From the NCBI GenBank assembly GCA_029547805.1, contig JAKPOP010000027.1, positions 1-64,000 on the forward strand: a stretch of 64,000 nucleotides of DNA. The letters run 5' to 3'. The notes beneath the pieces are model-generated. The model was given only the letters and a program-made list of their open reading frames with translations, was not told the DNA's origin and searched no databases. Of the stretch, positions 10,253-18,375 are shown one piece after another; position 1 is the stretch's first letter; every line of letters starts with the position of its first letter. The stretch is from Deltaproteobacteria bacterium (GTDB taxonomy: Bacteria; Myxococcota_A; UBA9042; DTJE01). The position numbers were made by a program, and so were the translations under genes.

Positions 10253-11065
10253 ATGAAGACCTTCAAACTGCTGGTGCAGTACGACGGCACGGGGTTCCAC
10301 GGGTGGCAGTGGCAGGACGGGGTGCGGACCGTCCAGGGGGTCCTGGCCGAGGGGCTGCGGCGCCTGTCGGGACAGACCGTGACCTTGCATGCCTCCTCTC
10401 GGACCGATGCGGGGGTGCATGCCGAGGCGCTCCCGGTGTCGTTCCGGATGGACACCGACCTGCCTCCCCGGGCCTTCGTGCTGGGGCTCAATCACTTCCT
10501 GCCCCCGGACCTGCAGGTCCTCGAGTGCCGGGTGGTCCGGGAGGAGTTCCATGCCCGGTTCAGCGCCCGGGGAAAGACCTACCGGTACCGGGTCCAGACC
10601 GGACCGGCGGCGCTGCCCCTGTGGCGTCACCAGGCCTGGCACGTGCCCCTGCCCCTGGACGGCCCGGCGATGCGGGAGGCCGCGGGACTGCTGGTGGGGG
10701 TGCACGACTTCTCGGCCTTCCGGTCTGCCCATTGCGACGCGAAGTCGCCGGTCCGGGACCTCCGGCGGCTGGAGGTCCTGCACCCCGATCCCCGCCTCTG
10801 GTGCTTCGAGGCCGAGGCCGGGGGCTTTCTACGGAACATGGTCCGGGTGCTGGCCGGCACCCTGGTGGAGGTGGGGCTGGGGCGCCATCCGCCGGAGTGG
10901 GTGGAGGGGCTGCTCCGGGACGGGGACCGGACCCGGGGAGGGATCACCGCGCCGGCCCACGGCCTGACGCTGATCCGGGTCGCGTATCCCCCGGGCCTGG
11001 ACGATCCCCTGGAACAGTGGCCTCCCACCGGCGATGCCAGCGATCCCGCGCTCGGGGTCGGTTGA
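10253..11065 (+). CDS. truA: tRNA pseudouridine(38-40) synthase TruA
   Basis: Isomerises uridine to pseudouridine at positions 38-40 of the anticodon arm of many tRNAs. 270 residues, the normal length. The catalytic Asp52 lies in the signature SSRTDAGVHA, preceded by YDGTGFHGWQWQ and followed by FHARFSARGKTYRYRV and GGFLRNMVRVLAGTLVEVG, all family hallmarks. The start lies three bases after the VWA gene stop, so it is probably translated from the same message. The stop codon overlaps the -35 element of the dnaN promoter. Confidence 0.97.
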   Translation: MKTFKLLVQYDGTGFHGWQWQDGVRTVQGVLAEGLRRLSGQTVTLHASSRTDAGVHAEALPVSFRMDTDLPPRAFVLGLNHFLPPDLQVLECRVVREEFHARFSARGKTYRYRVQTGPAALPLWRHQAWHVPLPLDGPAMREAAGLLVGVHDFSAFRSAHCDAKSPVRDLRRLEVLHPDPRLWCFEAEAGGFLRNMVRVLAGTLVEVGLGRHPPEWVEGLLRDGDRTRGGITAPAHGLTLIRVAYPPGLDDPLEQWPPTGDASDPALGVG

Positions 11066-11091
11066 CGGAGGAACCCCTCCCCGTCTAGGAT
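11062..11091 (+). promoter_or_regulatory. Promoter for dnaN-recF-murA
   Basis: TTGACG (11062-11067), an 18-base spacer and TAGGAT (11086-11091). The -35 overlaps the truA stop. The start site would be near 11098, about 30 bases before the dnaN ATG. Confidence 0.5.
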
Positions 11092-11127
11092 CGGGTCTGG
11101 TCGGCTCGTCAATGGAAGGAGTTGGGG

Positions 11128-12249
11128 ATGGAGTTCACCGCCGCGAAGAAGGACTTCCTGTCTGCACTGCAGAAGGTTGGGGGCATTCCGGAGCAGAAGA
11201 ACCTGAGCAGCGTGATGGCGCACCTGCTGCTGGAGGACGACGGGCCCGACGCGGTGCGCCTGCTGGCCCAGTCCTACGAGGCGACGATGGAGGTCCGCTT
11301 CCCGGCCCGAATCGCCGAGTCCGGGCGCATGGCCCTGTCGGGCCGGAGCCTGCTGGACGCCGGGAGGATGCTCCCCGACGCCCCGGTGCACCTGAAGTCC
11401 GCCGCGAACTCCTGGGCGGACCTCGTGGCGGGGCGCACCGAGTACCGGATCCCCGGCATCCTGCCGGAAAACATTCCCACGCCGATGCCTCAGCCCGCCA
11501 CCCTGGAGGTGTCCCTGCCCCGGGACCTGCTGCTGGAGATGGTGGAACGGGTGGGCTTCGCGATGTCCCAGGACGAGGGGCGCCCGAACCTCAACGGCAT
11601 CTGCCTGAAGGCCCAGCCGTCGGACTCGGGGGTTCGCATCGAGGCGGTGGCCACCGACGGGCACCGCCTGGCTCGCATGATCCGGGTCGTGGAGGGCGCC
11701 GGCCTGGCGGAGCCGATCGTGGGCATCCTGCACCGCAAGGGCATCGGGGAACTGCGACGCTTCCTGGAGGGGGAGAAGGGGCCCGTGCAGGTGGGGTTCC
11801 ACCGCAGCGCCGTCTTCTTCCGCCTGGAGACCGGCCACCTGATGGTACGCCAGATCGAACTGGAGTACCCCGACTATCCCCGGGTGATCCCCACCGAGCA
11901 CCAGTGGCGATTCGAGGCCGATCGTGCCGAACTGATCGACGCGGTGAACCGGACGGTCGTGGTGCTCGGCAGTGACCGGACGCCCCTGGTGCGCCTTCGG
12001 ATCGAGTCGGGCCGGATGATCGTGTCGGCCCAGGACCCCGACAAGGGGGATGCCCGGAGCGAGATGGACATCGCCTACGAGGGGGACACCTTCGAGATCT
12101 GCTACAACAACCGCTACATGCTCGAGGCCCTGAAGGCCCTTCCGGGGCAGACGGTGGCCTTCTTCCTGAAGGACCTCCAGAACGCGACCCTGATCCGGAG
12201 TCTCCAGGACGAGGGCCTGCTGCAACTGATCATGCCCCTGCGCATCTGA
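11128..12249 (+). CDS. dnaN: DNA polymerase III beta sliding clamp
   Basis: The ring-shaped processivity clamp that tethers DNA polymerase to DNA. 373 residues, the expected length for three clamp domains. Recognisable features are the N-terminal MEFTAAKKDFLSALQKVGG, the middle VGFAMSQDEGRPNLNGI and EAVATDGHRLARM, and the conserved C-terminal end LLQLIMPLRI (family VYVVMPMRL). The ATG at 11128 is preceded by GGAAGGAG at good spacing; an in-frame TTG six bases earlier lies inside that ribosome-binding site. First gene of a dnaN-recF-murA operon; dnaA and gyrB are not adjacent. Confidence 0.97.
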   Translation: MEFTAAKKDFLSALQKVGGIPEQKNLSSVMAHLLLEDDGPDAVRLLAQSYEATMEVRFPARIAESGRMALSGRSLLDAGRMLPDAPVHLKSAANSWADLVAGRTEYRIPGILPENIPTPMPQPATLEVSLPRDLLLEMVERVGFAMSQDEGRPNLNGICLKAQPSDSGVRIEAVATDGHRLARMIRVVEGAGLAEPIVGILHRKGIGELRRFLEGEKGPVQVGFHRSAVFFRLETGHLMVRQIELEYPDYPRVIPTEHQWRFEADRAELIDAVNRTVVVLGSDRTPLVRLRIESGRMIVSAQDPDKGDARSEMDIAYEGDTFEICYNNRYMLEALKALPGQTVAFFLKDLQNATLIRSLQDEGLLQLIMPLRI

Positions 12250-12284
12250 CCCCGCGGATCCGGGTCCCTCTCCGCGGGAGTCCC

Positions 12285-13394
12285 ATGCACCTCGTCTCGC
12301 TGGACATCCAGGACTTCCGGAACATTCAGGAGGCGACGCTGGCCTTCTCCCCCGGCCTGAATCTGCTGGTCGGGGACAACGGCCAGGGGAAGACCAACCT
12401 GGTGGAGGCCATCACCTTCCTGTCCTGGCTGCGATCCTTTCGGACCAGCCGGAGCCAGGACCTCCCCAGGGCGGGATGCCCTGGGGCCCGGTTGTCCTGC
12501 CAGGTGATGGGGCCGTCGGGACCCCGGGAGATCGAGGTCCGGATCGAGCAGGGGCACCGGCGGGCCTGGCGGGATGGGAAGGGGGTCCGGTCTCGGAAGG
12601 AGGTCCGGGAGGCCCTCTCGGTGGTCTGCCTCTCCCCCGACGACCCGGCGGTCCTGGAGGGCGGCGGGGAGGGGCGACGGCTGCTGCTGGACCGCCTGGC
12701 CTGGCTGCTGGACCCCGAGGCCGAGGGGCCCCTGAACCAGTATGCCCGGCTCTTGAAGGAGCGCAACCGGCGCCTCAAGGATCCTGGGGAGAACGGGGAC
12801 TCCCGGTGGGGAGAGGCCCTGGACGAGGCCCTGGCAACGGCCGGGGCCGAGGTGACGGCCCGGCGGCTGGCCCTGGTCCGGGAGATGGGGCACCGGCTTC
12901 CCGATGCGTTGCGGGAGTACGCCGGCGAGGACCTCCGGCTGTCGATGCGCTACGATTGCCGCTGGTTTGCCGGGGAGGGGACCCCCTCCCGGGAGGACCT
13001 GCTCCGGGGGCTTCGGCAGCGGGCCGAGGTGGACCGGGCCGCCGGTCACACGACGGCGGGGCCGCACACGGACGACCTGGAGGTCGTGCTCCAGGGGCTG
13101 CGGGCCCGGGGCAATGCCAGCCGGGGTCAGCGCAAGGTCCTGCTGGTGGCGTGGAAGGCCGTCGAGGCGGCGCTCTACCGGGACCGATACGGGGAGGAGG
13201 CCGTGATGGTGCTCGACGACGCCCTGGCGGACCTGGACCCGGACCGCCAGCGGCGGGTGCTGGGGATGCTGGCTCGACGGCAGGGCCAGACCTTCGTCAC
13301 CAGTGCCGCGGCCCGCCTGGATCAGGAGTGGGGCGCCCGGGTCTTCCGGGCCCGGGGAGGGACGTTCCGGCTGGAACAGGAGGAACAGGGATGA
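12285..13394 (+). CDS. recF: DNA replication and repair protein RecF
   Basis: An SMC-like ATPase that helps load RecA at single-strand gaps. 369 residues. The Walker A motif GDNGQGKT is at 30-37, after the family start LVSLDIQDFRNIQ. The VCLSPDDPAVLEGG stretch and TAGPHTDDLEV match RecF signature regions, and the ABC-type Walker B is VMVLDDALADLD. The gene starts 35 bases after dnaN, the classical order, and its stop overlaps the murA start in an ATGA arrangement. Confidence 0.95.
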   Translation: MHLVSLDIQDFRNIQEATLAFSPGLNLLVGDNGQGKTNLVEAITFLSWLRSFRTSRSQDLPRAGCPGARLSCQVMGPSGPREIEVRIEQGHRRAWRDGKGVRSRKEVREALSVVCLSPDDPAVLEGGGEGRRLLLDRLAWLLDPEAEGPLNQYARLLKERNRRLKDPGENGDSRWGEALDEALATAGAEVTARRLALVREMGHRLPDALREYAGEDLRLSMRYDCRWFAGEGTPSREDLLRGLRQRAEVDRAAGHTTAGPHTDDLEVVLQGLRARGNASRGQRKVLLVAWKAVEAALYRDRYGEEAVMVLDDALADLDPDRQRRVLGMLARRQGQTFVTSAAARLDQEWGARVFRARGGTFRLEQEEQG

Positions 13395-14671
13395 GCCGCT
13401 TCCTGATCGAGGGGGGCTACCGGGTCTCGGGGGACATGACCCCCTCGGGGAACAAGAACGAGGCCCTTCCGGCGCTGGCCGCGTGCCTGCTGACCGAGGA
13501 GGAGGTGCTGCTGGAGAACGTCCCGCGCATTCAGGACGTGGAGGTGATGGTCCGGGTCCTGGATGCCCTGGGGGTCGAGACCGAGTGGCAGGAACGCCAC
13601 GTGTTGCGCCTCCGGGCCAGGGACGTCCGGGGGATGGCCCTGGACCGGGACCTCTGCCGCCAGGTCCGGGCCTCGGTGCTCTTCGCGGGGCCCATGCTGG
13701 CCCGGTGCGGCGGGGTGGTGCTGCCTCCGCCCGGCGGGGACGTGATCGGCCGGCGTCGGCTGGACACCCACTTCGATGCCCTGACGGCCCTGGGAGCCCG
13801 GCTCGAGGTGGCCGACGTCTATCGCCTGACGGGCCAGTGCCTCCAGGGGACCGCGATGTTCCTGGACGAGGCCTCGGTGACGGGGACCGAGAACGCGGTG
13901 ATGGCAGCGGTGCTCGCCCGAGGCACCACCACGATCGAGAACGCGGCCTGCGAGCCCCACGTCCAGGGCCTCTGCCGGATGCTGAACCGCATGGGGGCCC
14001 GGATCTCCGGCATCGGCACCAACACCCTGACCGTGGAGGGCGTCGACCGACTCCACGGCACCCGCCACGGGATCGGTCCCGACTACCTGGAGGTGGGGTC
14101 CTTCATTGGACTGGGGGCCGTGATGGGCGACGGCCTCACGATTCACGGCGTCCGGCCCGAGGAACTCCGCAAGATCCGCAAGGTCTTCGAGAAACTGGGC
14201 GTCCAGATGTGGTTCCAGGACGACCGGGTCCATGTGCCTGGGCGCCAGCAGTTGCGGGTGGTCCCGGACCTCCACGGGGCCATTCCCCAGCTGGACGACG
14301 CCCCCTGGCCCCAGTTCCCGACCGACCTGATGTCCATCGCCATCGTGGTCGCGACCCAGTCCGCCGGCACGACCCTCTTCTTCGAGAAGATGTTCGAGGG
14401 GCGGATGTTCTTCGTGGACGGGCTGATCGGCATGGGGGCGTCGATCATCCTGTGCGACCCCCATCGGGTCGTCGTGGTGGGCCCGTCCCGGCTCTATGGG
14501 ACCACGCTGGTCAGCCCCGACGTCCGGGCGGGCATGGCGATGCTGATCGCGGCCCTGGCGGCCTCGGGGCGGTCCGAGATCCGCAACATCCGCCAGATCG
14601 ACCGGGGCTACGAGGCGGTGGACGAGAAGCTGCGCCAGCTGGGGGCCCACATCCAGCGCCTGGACGACTAG
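13391..14671 (+). CDS. murA: UDP-N-acetylglucosamine 1-carboxyvinyltransferase (MurA)
   Basis: First committed step of peptidoglycan synthesis: transfers enolpyruvate from PEP to UDP-GlcNAc in the cytoplasm. 426 residues. Lys22 in SGNKNEALP and Asp in FPTDLM (E. coli Asp305) are conserved. At the active-site loop, where most bacteria have PGGCxIGxRP, this protein reads PGGDVIGRRRLD, placing Asp117 at the position of E. coli Cys115. The same Cys-to-Asp change occurs in Mycobacterium, Chlamydia and Borrelia MurA, which work but are not alkylated by fosfomycin. The ATG overlaps the recF stop. A GC-rich hairpin follows. Confidence 0.95.
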   Translation: MSRFLIEGGYRVSGDMTPSGNKNEALPALAACLLTEEEVLLENVPRIQDVEVMVRVLDALGVETEWQERHVLRLRARDVRGMALDRDLCRQVRASVLFAGPMLARCGGVVLPPPGGDVIGRRRLDTHFDALTALGARLEVADVYRLTGQCLQGTAMFLDEASVTGTENAVMAAVLARGTTTIENAACEPHVQGLCRMLNRMGARISGIGTNTLTVEGVDRLHGTRHGIGPDYLEVGSFIGLGAVMGDGLTIHGVRPEELRKIRKVFEKLGVQMWFQDDRVHVPGRQQLRVVPDLHGAIPQLDDAPWPQFPTDLMSIAIVVATQSAGTTLFFEKMFEGRMFFVDGLIGMGASIILCDPHRVVVVGPSRLYGTTLVSPDVRAGMAMLIAALAASGRSEIRNIRQIDRGYEAVDEKLRQLGAHIQRLDD

Positions 14672-14719
14672 CGCCGGCGGCGGGCCCGGGACACCCGACT
14701 GCCTGTCCGGGCCGCGGCG
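14672..14719 (+). terminator. GC-rich hairpin after murA
   Basis: Two long complementary arms (about 14675-14693 and 14704-14719) with the core GGCCCGGGACA/TGTCCGGGCC, one bulged base and a 10-base loop, directly after the murA stop. No T-run follows, so intrinsic termination is uncertain, but the position suits the end of the dnaN-recF-murA operon. Confidence 0.45.
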
Positions 14720-14740
14720 ACAGAAGGCCGTGATGGCGGG

Positions 14741-14769
14741 TTGCCAGGCCTGTTGGGAAACCTTATCAT
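14741..14769 (+). promoter_or_regulatory. Promoter for feoA
   Basis: TTGCCA (14741-14746), a 17-base spacer and TATCAT (14764-14769), five of six matches in the -10. The transcript would begin near 14776, about 25 bases before the feoA ATG. No clear Fur palindrome overlaps it. Confidence 0.55.
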
Positions 14770-14800
14770 CAGCACGGTCGGGTCGAGAGGGGAAGGCGGG

Positions 14801-15043
14801 ATGACGCTGTCGGAGGCCCCGGTCGGAAGCCGCGTGCGGGTGGTGGGCCATGAACGGCCCGGCGCCTGCCAGTGCGCGTCGGCCATCGCCGCGATGGGGA
14901 TCCACCCCGGGGACGAGATCCGGGTGATCCGGGCCGCTCCGTTCCACGGGCCGGTGCTGGTGGAGGTGCCTTCCTCGGGGGTGCGTCTGGCTCTGGGTCG
15001 GGGCATGGCCCGGTCCCTGATTGTGGAACCCCTGCCTGCGTGA
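14801..15043 (+). CDS. feoA: Ferrous iron transport protein FeoA
   Basis: An 80-residue cytoplasmic SH3-like protein that supports FeoB. The sequence follows the family plan: MTLSEAPVGSRVRVVG, a central LxxMGIxPGDEI stretch (here AAMGIHPGDEIRV), then VEVPSSGVRLALGRGMARSLIV. The ATG at 14801 follows GGGGAAGGCGGG; the open frame extends upstream, but the conserved start is here. It has its own promoter and is separated from feoB by a putative outer-membrane protein gene. Confidence 0.92.
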   Translation: MTLSEAPVGSRVRVVGHERPGACQCASAIAAMGIHPGDEIRVIRAAPFHGPVLVEVPSSGVRLALGRGMARSLIVEPLPA

Positions 15044-15145
15044 TCTCCCTCCGGAATGTGGTCTGGCGTTCGGCCGGAAGTCCCGGGGGTTCCGAGACTC
15101 TCTGAGGTTCATCTCGCGGAAGAAACAGGATATTTCGGTCTCGAC

Positions 15146-15175
15146 TTGACTTGAAATGAGAATGTTTCTCATTAT
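15146..15175 (+). promoter_or_regulatory. Fur box overlapping a promoter
   Basis: A perfect 8-3-8 palindrome, AATGAGAA-TGT-TTCTCATT, at 15155-15173 closely resembles the 19-bp Fur operator. It sits between TTGACT (15146-15151) and CATTAT (15170-15175), spacer 18 bases. Fur bound with ferrous iron would block RNA polymerase, so the downstream barrel-like gene and feoB are expected to be induced by iron limitation. Confidence 0.85.
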
Positions 15176-15202
15176 AGGCCCCGACCGATTCGGGGGAATG
15201 GC

Positions 15203-16093
15203 ATGACCCGCCCAATCCGGCTCCTGGGAGTGGCGTTCTGGGCCATGGCGTGGCTTCCTGGCGCCGCCGGTGGCCAGGAGGTTCCGGCGGGGGCCGGTGG
15301 GGGCCAGGACCACGGGGCGCCGGCGACGCCCCGGATCCGGGACAACCTCCTGGTGCTGGAAGAGGCCTACAACCAGGAACCCGGCGTCGTGCAGCACATC
15401 CTGGTCCTCGGGGTGGACCCCCGGAGCCGGGGATGGTCCCTGTCCTTCACCGACGAGTGGCCGGTCCCGACGGACCGGAACCAGGTCTCGATCACCCTGA
15501 ACTTCTCCCGGGATCCGGGAGCCGACGGGGTGGCCCTCTCGGAGGTGCTCGTGAACTGGCGACACCAGGCCGTCGGGATGGGGGGCGTCGGTCCGGTGGC
15601 GCTGGCTCCCCGGCTGAGTCTCGTGATCCCGACGGGGTCCCTGGCCCGGGGCACCTCCCGGGGAGTCTTCGGGGTCCAGGGCAACCTGCCCCTGAGCATC
15701 GAGGCGGGCCGCTGGGTCGTGGTCCACCTGAATGGGGGCCTCACGGTGACGCCGGGGGCGGCTGCCGGGGGATCGCGCCGGACCCTCTGGGAGCCCTCCG
15801 CCGGCGTGGCCCTGGTGGGGCAGCCGTTGCCGTGGTTCAATCTGCTGCTGGAAGGCCTCTTCGAGTCGCAGGAGGAGGCGGACCAGGGCCGGTGGCGGCG
15901 GGTCCAGCGGGTCACGGTCGCTCCCGGGGTGCGGTTCGCCATCGACCATGGGCCATCGGGCCTCCAGGTGGTCCCGGGGCTGGCGGCATCGCTGGACTTC
16001 CAGGTCCGGCGGGACTTCCGGGCCGGGAGGGACCTGGCCGTGGGGGTCATCGCCTACCTCTCGTTCGAGCACCCGGCCTTCGAGGTCGACTGA
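15203..16093 (+). CDS. Putative Fur-controlled outer-membrane protein
   Basis: A 296-residue exported protein. A signal peptide (hydrophobic LLGVAFWAMAWLPGAAG, cleavage near GGQ) is followed by a mature part with alternating polar/hydrophobic strands such as SLSFTDEWPVPT, PRLSLVIPTGSL and WVVVHLNGGLTVTP, typical of a small outer-membrane barrel. The motif NLLVLEEAYNQEPG is distinctive. It resembles transporter-like proteins of the phenol-degradation MetA type, but I cannot confirm the family. It lies between feoA and feoB right behind a Fur box, which suggests a role in iron passage across the outer membrane (inference). Confidence 0.7.
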   Translation: MTRPIRLLGVAFWAMAWLPGAAGGQEVPAGAGGGQDHGAPATPRIRDNLLVLEEAYNQEPGVVQHILVLGVDPRSRGWSLSFTDEWPVPTDRNQVSITLNFSRDPGADGVALSEVLVNWRHQAVGMGGVGPVALAPRLSLVIPTGSLARGTSRGVFGVQGNLPLSIEAGRWVVVHLNGGLTVTPGAAAGGSRRTLWEPSAGVALVGQPLPWFNLLLEGLFESQEEADQGRWRRVQRVTVAPGVRFAIDHGPSGLQVVPGLAASLDFQVRRDFRAGRDLAVGVIAYLSFEHPAFEVD

Positions 16094-16112
16094 GGCGGGA
16101 CAGGAGGATTCC

Positions 16113-18074
16113 TTGAGGAACGACAGGTCCGATCGTCTGGGGGTTCGGTCCGTGGCGCTGGTGGGTCAGCCCAACTGCGGCAAGAGCACCCTCTTCAATG
16201 CCCTGGCGGGGTTCAAGGCCAACACGGGCAATTTCCCCGGGACCTCGATCCGCTACACCCGGAGTCTGGTCTCGGTGGGCGGGCAGTCCCTGGAGGTGGT
16301 GGACCTGCCTGGAACCTACTCCCTGACCCCCCGGGACGCGGCCGAGGAGGTGACCCGTCGGTTCCTGGAGCAGGGGCGGGCCGACGCGGTGATCGCCGTG
16401 CTGGACGCCTCGGTGCTCTCCCGGAGCCTGGAGTTGCTGCTGGAGGTGCTGGAGATGGGGCTGCCGACCGTGGTGGCCCTGAACATGATGGACGAGGCCG
16501 CCCGGAAGGGCGTCGAGGTGGACCCGGCAGCCCTGGAGGCCCTCCTGGGGGTGCCGGTGGTGCCGACGGTGGCGACCCGGGGCAAGGGGGTCGTGGCGGT
16601 GATCTTGAAGGCCCTGGGGCAGACGATGCGGCCGGGGTCCGGGCGGCCGCCGACCTACGACCGGGACGTGGAGGAGTCCCTGGGCCGCCTGGCGGCGGAG
16701 GTGCCCCCGGGCCTGGCCGAGTCGGTTGGGAGGACCCCCCGGTCCCTGGCGATCCGGCTGCTGGAGGGAGACTTCTGGGAGGTGCAGCGTCTCGGGGGGC
16801 ATCCCGAGTCGGCGGGGCTGCTGGAGGCGGCGGCCCGGGAGCGGCGGTTGCTGGCCGAGATGCACGGCTGGCCCGAGGACACGGTCTTCGGGAGCCACCG
16901 CCATGCCATGGCGGTGGACCTCTTCGAGAAGGTGGCCACCGTGCGTCCCCGGCGGCGCCGTTCCCGACGGGAGCGCCTGGACGACTGGATCATGCACCCG
17001 GTGCTGGGTCTCCTGCTGGCCGTCGGGGTCTTTGCGGGGCTCTTCGGGGTGTCCTTCTATTTCGGGAACTTCCTGTCGGAGGTCGTGGCGGGGCCCTTCG
17101 ACCGGATCGTGGAGGCGGCGGTGCCGGGGGCGGACAGGGGGCTGTCGGCCTCCCTGATCCGGGGGTTCCTGCAAGGGGTCTCGGGAGGGGTGGGCATCGT
17201 GTTGCCCTACCTGCTGCCGCTGCTGCTGATCCTGTCCCTGCTGGAAGACGTGGGGTATCTGCCCCGGGCGGCCTTCCTGGTGGACGGGCTGCTGCACCGG
17301 GTCGGGCTGCACGGAAAGAGCGTGATTCCGCTGATCCTCGGGTATGGATGCAACGTGCCAGGGATCTACGGGACGCGGATCCTGGAGAGTCACCGGGACC
17401 GGGTGCTGACGGCCCTGCTGGTTCCCCTGACGGCCTGCTCGGCCCGGACCGTCGTGATCCTGGCCCTGGTCGGGGCCACGATGGGGCCCTGGTGGGCCCT
17501 CGGGGTGTACGGGATCAACATCCTGGTGACGGCCCTGGCGGCCCGGGGGATGTCGGCCCTGGCCCCGGGACAGGTCACGGGGCTGCTGATGGACATTCCC
17601 CCCTATCGGCTGCCGCCTCTCGGGGCCGTTGCGAAAAAGGTATGGTTCCGGGTGCGGGAGTTCCTGGTCCAGGCCTGGCCGATCCTGGTGGCGGCCTCGA
17701 TGGTCCTGGGGCTGCTGGAGTGGATGGGGGTGGAGCAGGGGGTCAATCGGGTCCTGGCGCCCGTGACGACGGGCCTGCTGGGACTCCCGGAGGCCGTGGG
17801 GGTGACCCTCTTCTTCGGAATTCTTCGGAAGGAACTGGCGCTGGTGATGACGTTCCAGGCCCTGGGGACGCAGCACCCGGCGGAGGTGATGACCCCGGTG
17901 CAGTTGCTCACGTTCACCTTGTTCCTGACCTTCTATGTTCCCTGCGTCTCGACGCTGGCGGCCCAGGTGCGGGAGGTGGGGCCCCGGTGGACCACGGTGG
18001 GAGTGCTGCTGAGCACGGGCATCGCCCTGGCGGTGGCGGCGGCGACCCGCCTGGTCGGCCTCTGGGTGGCCTGA
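16113..18074 (+). CDS. feoB: Ferrous iron transporter FeoB
   Basis: Inner-membrane Fe(II) importer with an N-terminal GTPase. 653 residues, somewhat shorter than the usual 700-780. G1 GQPNCGKS at 18-25, G3 [10 protein letters not shown] and G4 NMMD are present. The membrane part has the two gate motifs with conserved cysteines, GYGCNVPGI and TACSARTVV, and about eight or more helices. The start is TTG at 16113, six bases after AGGAGG; the frame remains open further upstream but is not FeoB-like. The gap to the barrel gene is 19 bases, so both are probably driven by the Fur-controlled promoter. Confidence 0.95.
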   Translation: MRNDRSDRLGVRSVALVGQPNCGKSTLFNALAGFKANTGNFPGTSIRYTRSLVSVGGQSLEVVDLPGTYSLTPRDAAEEVTRRFLEQGRADAVIAVLDASVLSRSLELLLEVLEMGLPTVVALNMMDEAARKGVEVDPAALEALLGVPVVPTVATRGKGVVAVILKALGQTMRPGSGRPPTYDRDVEESLGRLAAEVPPGLAESVGRTPRSLAIRLLEGDFWEVQRLGGHPESAGLLEAAARERRLLAEMHGWPEDTVFGSHRHAMAVDLFEKVATVRPRRRRSRRERLDDWIMHPVLGLLLAVGVFAGLFGVSFYFGNFLSEVVAGPFDRIVEAAVPGADRGLSASLIRGFLQGVSGGVGIVLPYLLPLLLILSLLEDVGYLPRAAFLVDGLLHRVGLHGKSVIPLILGYGCNVPGIYGTRILESHRDRVLTALLVPLTACSARTVVILALVGATMGPWWALGVYGINILVTALAARGMSALAPGQVTGLLMDIPPYRLPPLGAVAKKVWFRVREFLVQAWPILVAASMVLGLLEWMGVEQGVNRVLAPVTTGLLGLPEAVGVTLFFGILRKELALVMTFQALGTQHPAEVMTPVQLLTFTLFLTFYVPCVSTLAAQVREVGPRWTTVGVLLSTGIALAVAAATRLVGLWVA

Positions 18075-18090
18075 GGCGTCGCCTCGCCGG

Positions 18091-18261
18091 ATGCTGCGAG
18101 GTCCGGAACCCGCAGCGCGTGCGCGAACACCCCCGGAAGCCGGGGATGGAGGCGGCGCGACGCCCCCGAACGACGGGTTCTTCGACACCGCCGCGACCTG
18201 GGTCGGCGCCATGGGGGACGAGGACTGGACCGCCGGCTGGACCGCCTTCCCCGCCGACTGA
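18091..18261 (+). pseudogene. Remnant of a secreted-protein C-terminal tail
   Basis: A 56-codon frame from an ATG at 18091 ends in [18 protein letters not shown] followed by AGWTAFPAD and a stop. From memory, the pattern FFxxxxYxGA...WTxGWT closes many large secreted proteins, so this looks like the last part of such a gene whose body has been lost. The preceding 27 codons are Pro/Gly/Ala-rich and could be a linker. There is no ribosome-binding site or signal peptide. The 301-base gap between feoB and the L,D-transpeptidase gene holds nothing else apart from the promoter at its right end. Confidence 0.4.
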
Positions 18262-18316
18262 CGCGCGGCCATCGCGACGCCCCGCCATCACTTCCTGAAA
18301 CGACCGCCCCCGGGAG

Positions 18317-18345
18317 TTGAAACCAGTGGGGTGATCGAGTAGAAA
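18317..18345 (+). promoter_or_regulatory. Promoter for the L,D-transpeptidase gene
   Basis: TTGAAA (18317-18322), a 17-base spacer and TAGAAA (18340-18345), close to consensus at both boxes. The start would be near 18352, 24 bases before the ATG. Confidence 0.6.
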
Positions 18346-18375
18346 CGGCCCCCGTTTCGATGGAGGAGAGGCGCG

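Noticed and set aside
7985-10783. Long open frame of 932 codons on the minus strand
   Set aside because: It is antisense to the VWA and truA genes and is rich in Pro, Gly, Arg and Gln, the usual shadow of GC-rich codon bias; no domain is seen.
11062-11127. Replication origin near dnaN-recF
   Set aside because: No DnaA-box cluster (TTATCCACA-like), no A/T-rich unwinding region and no adjacent dnaA are visible.
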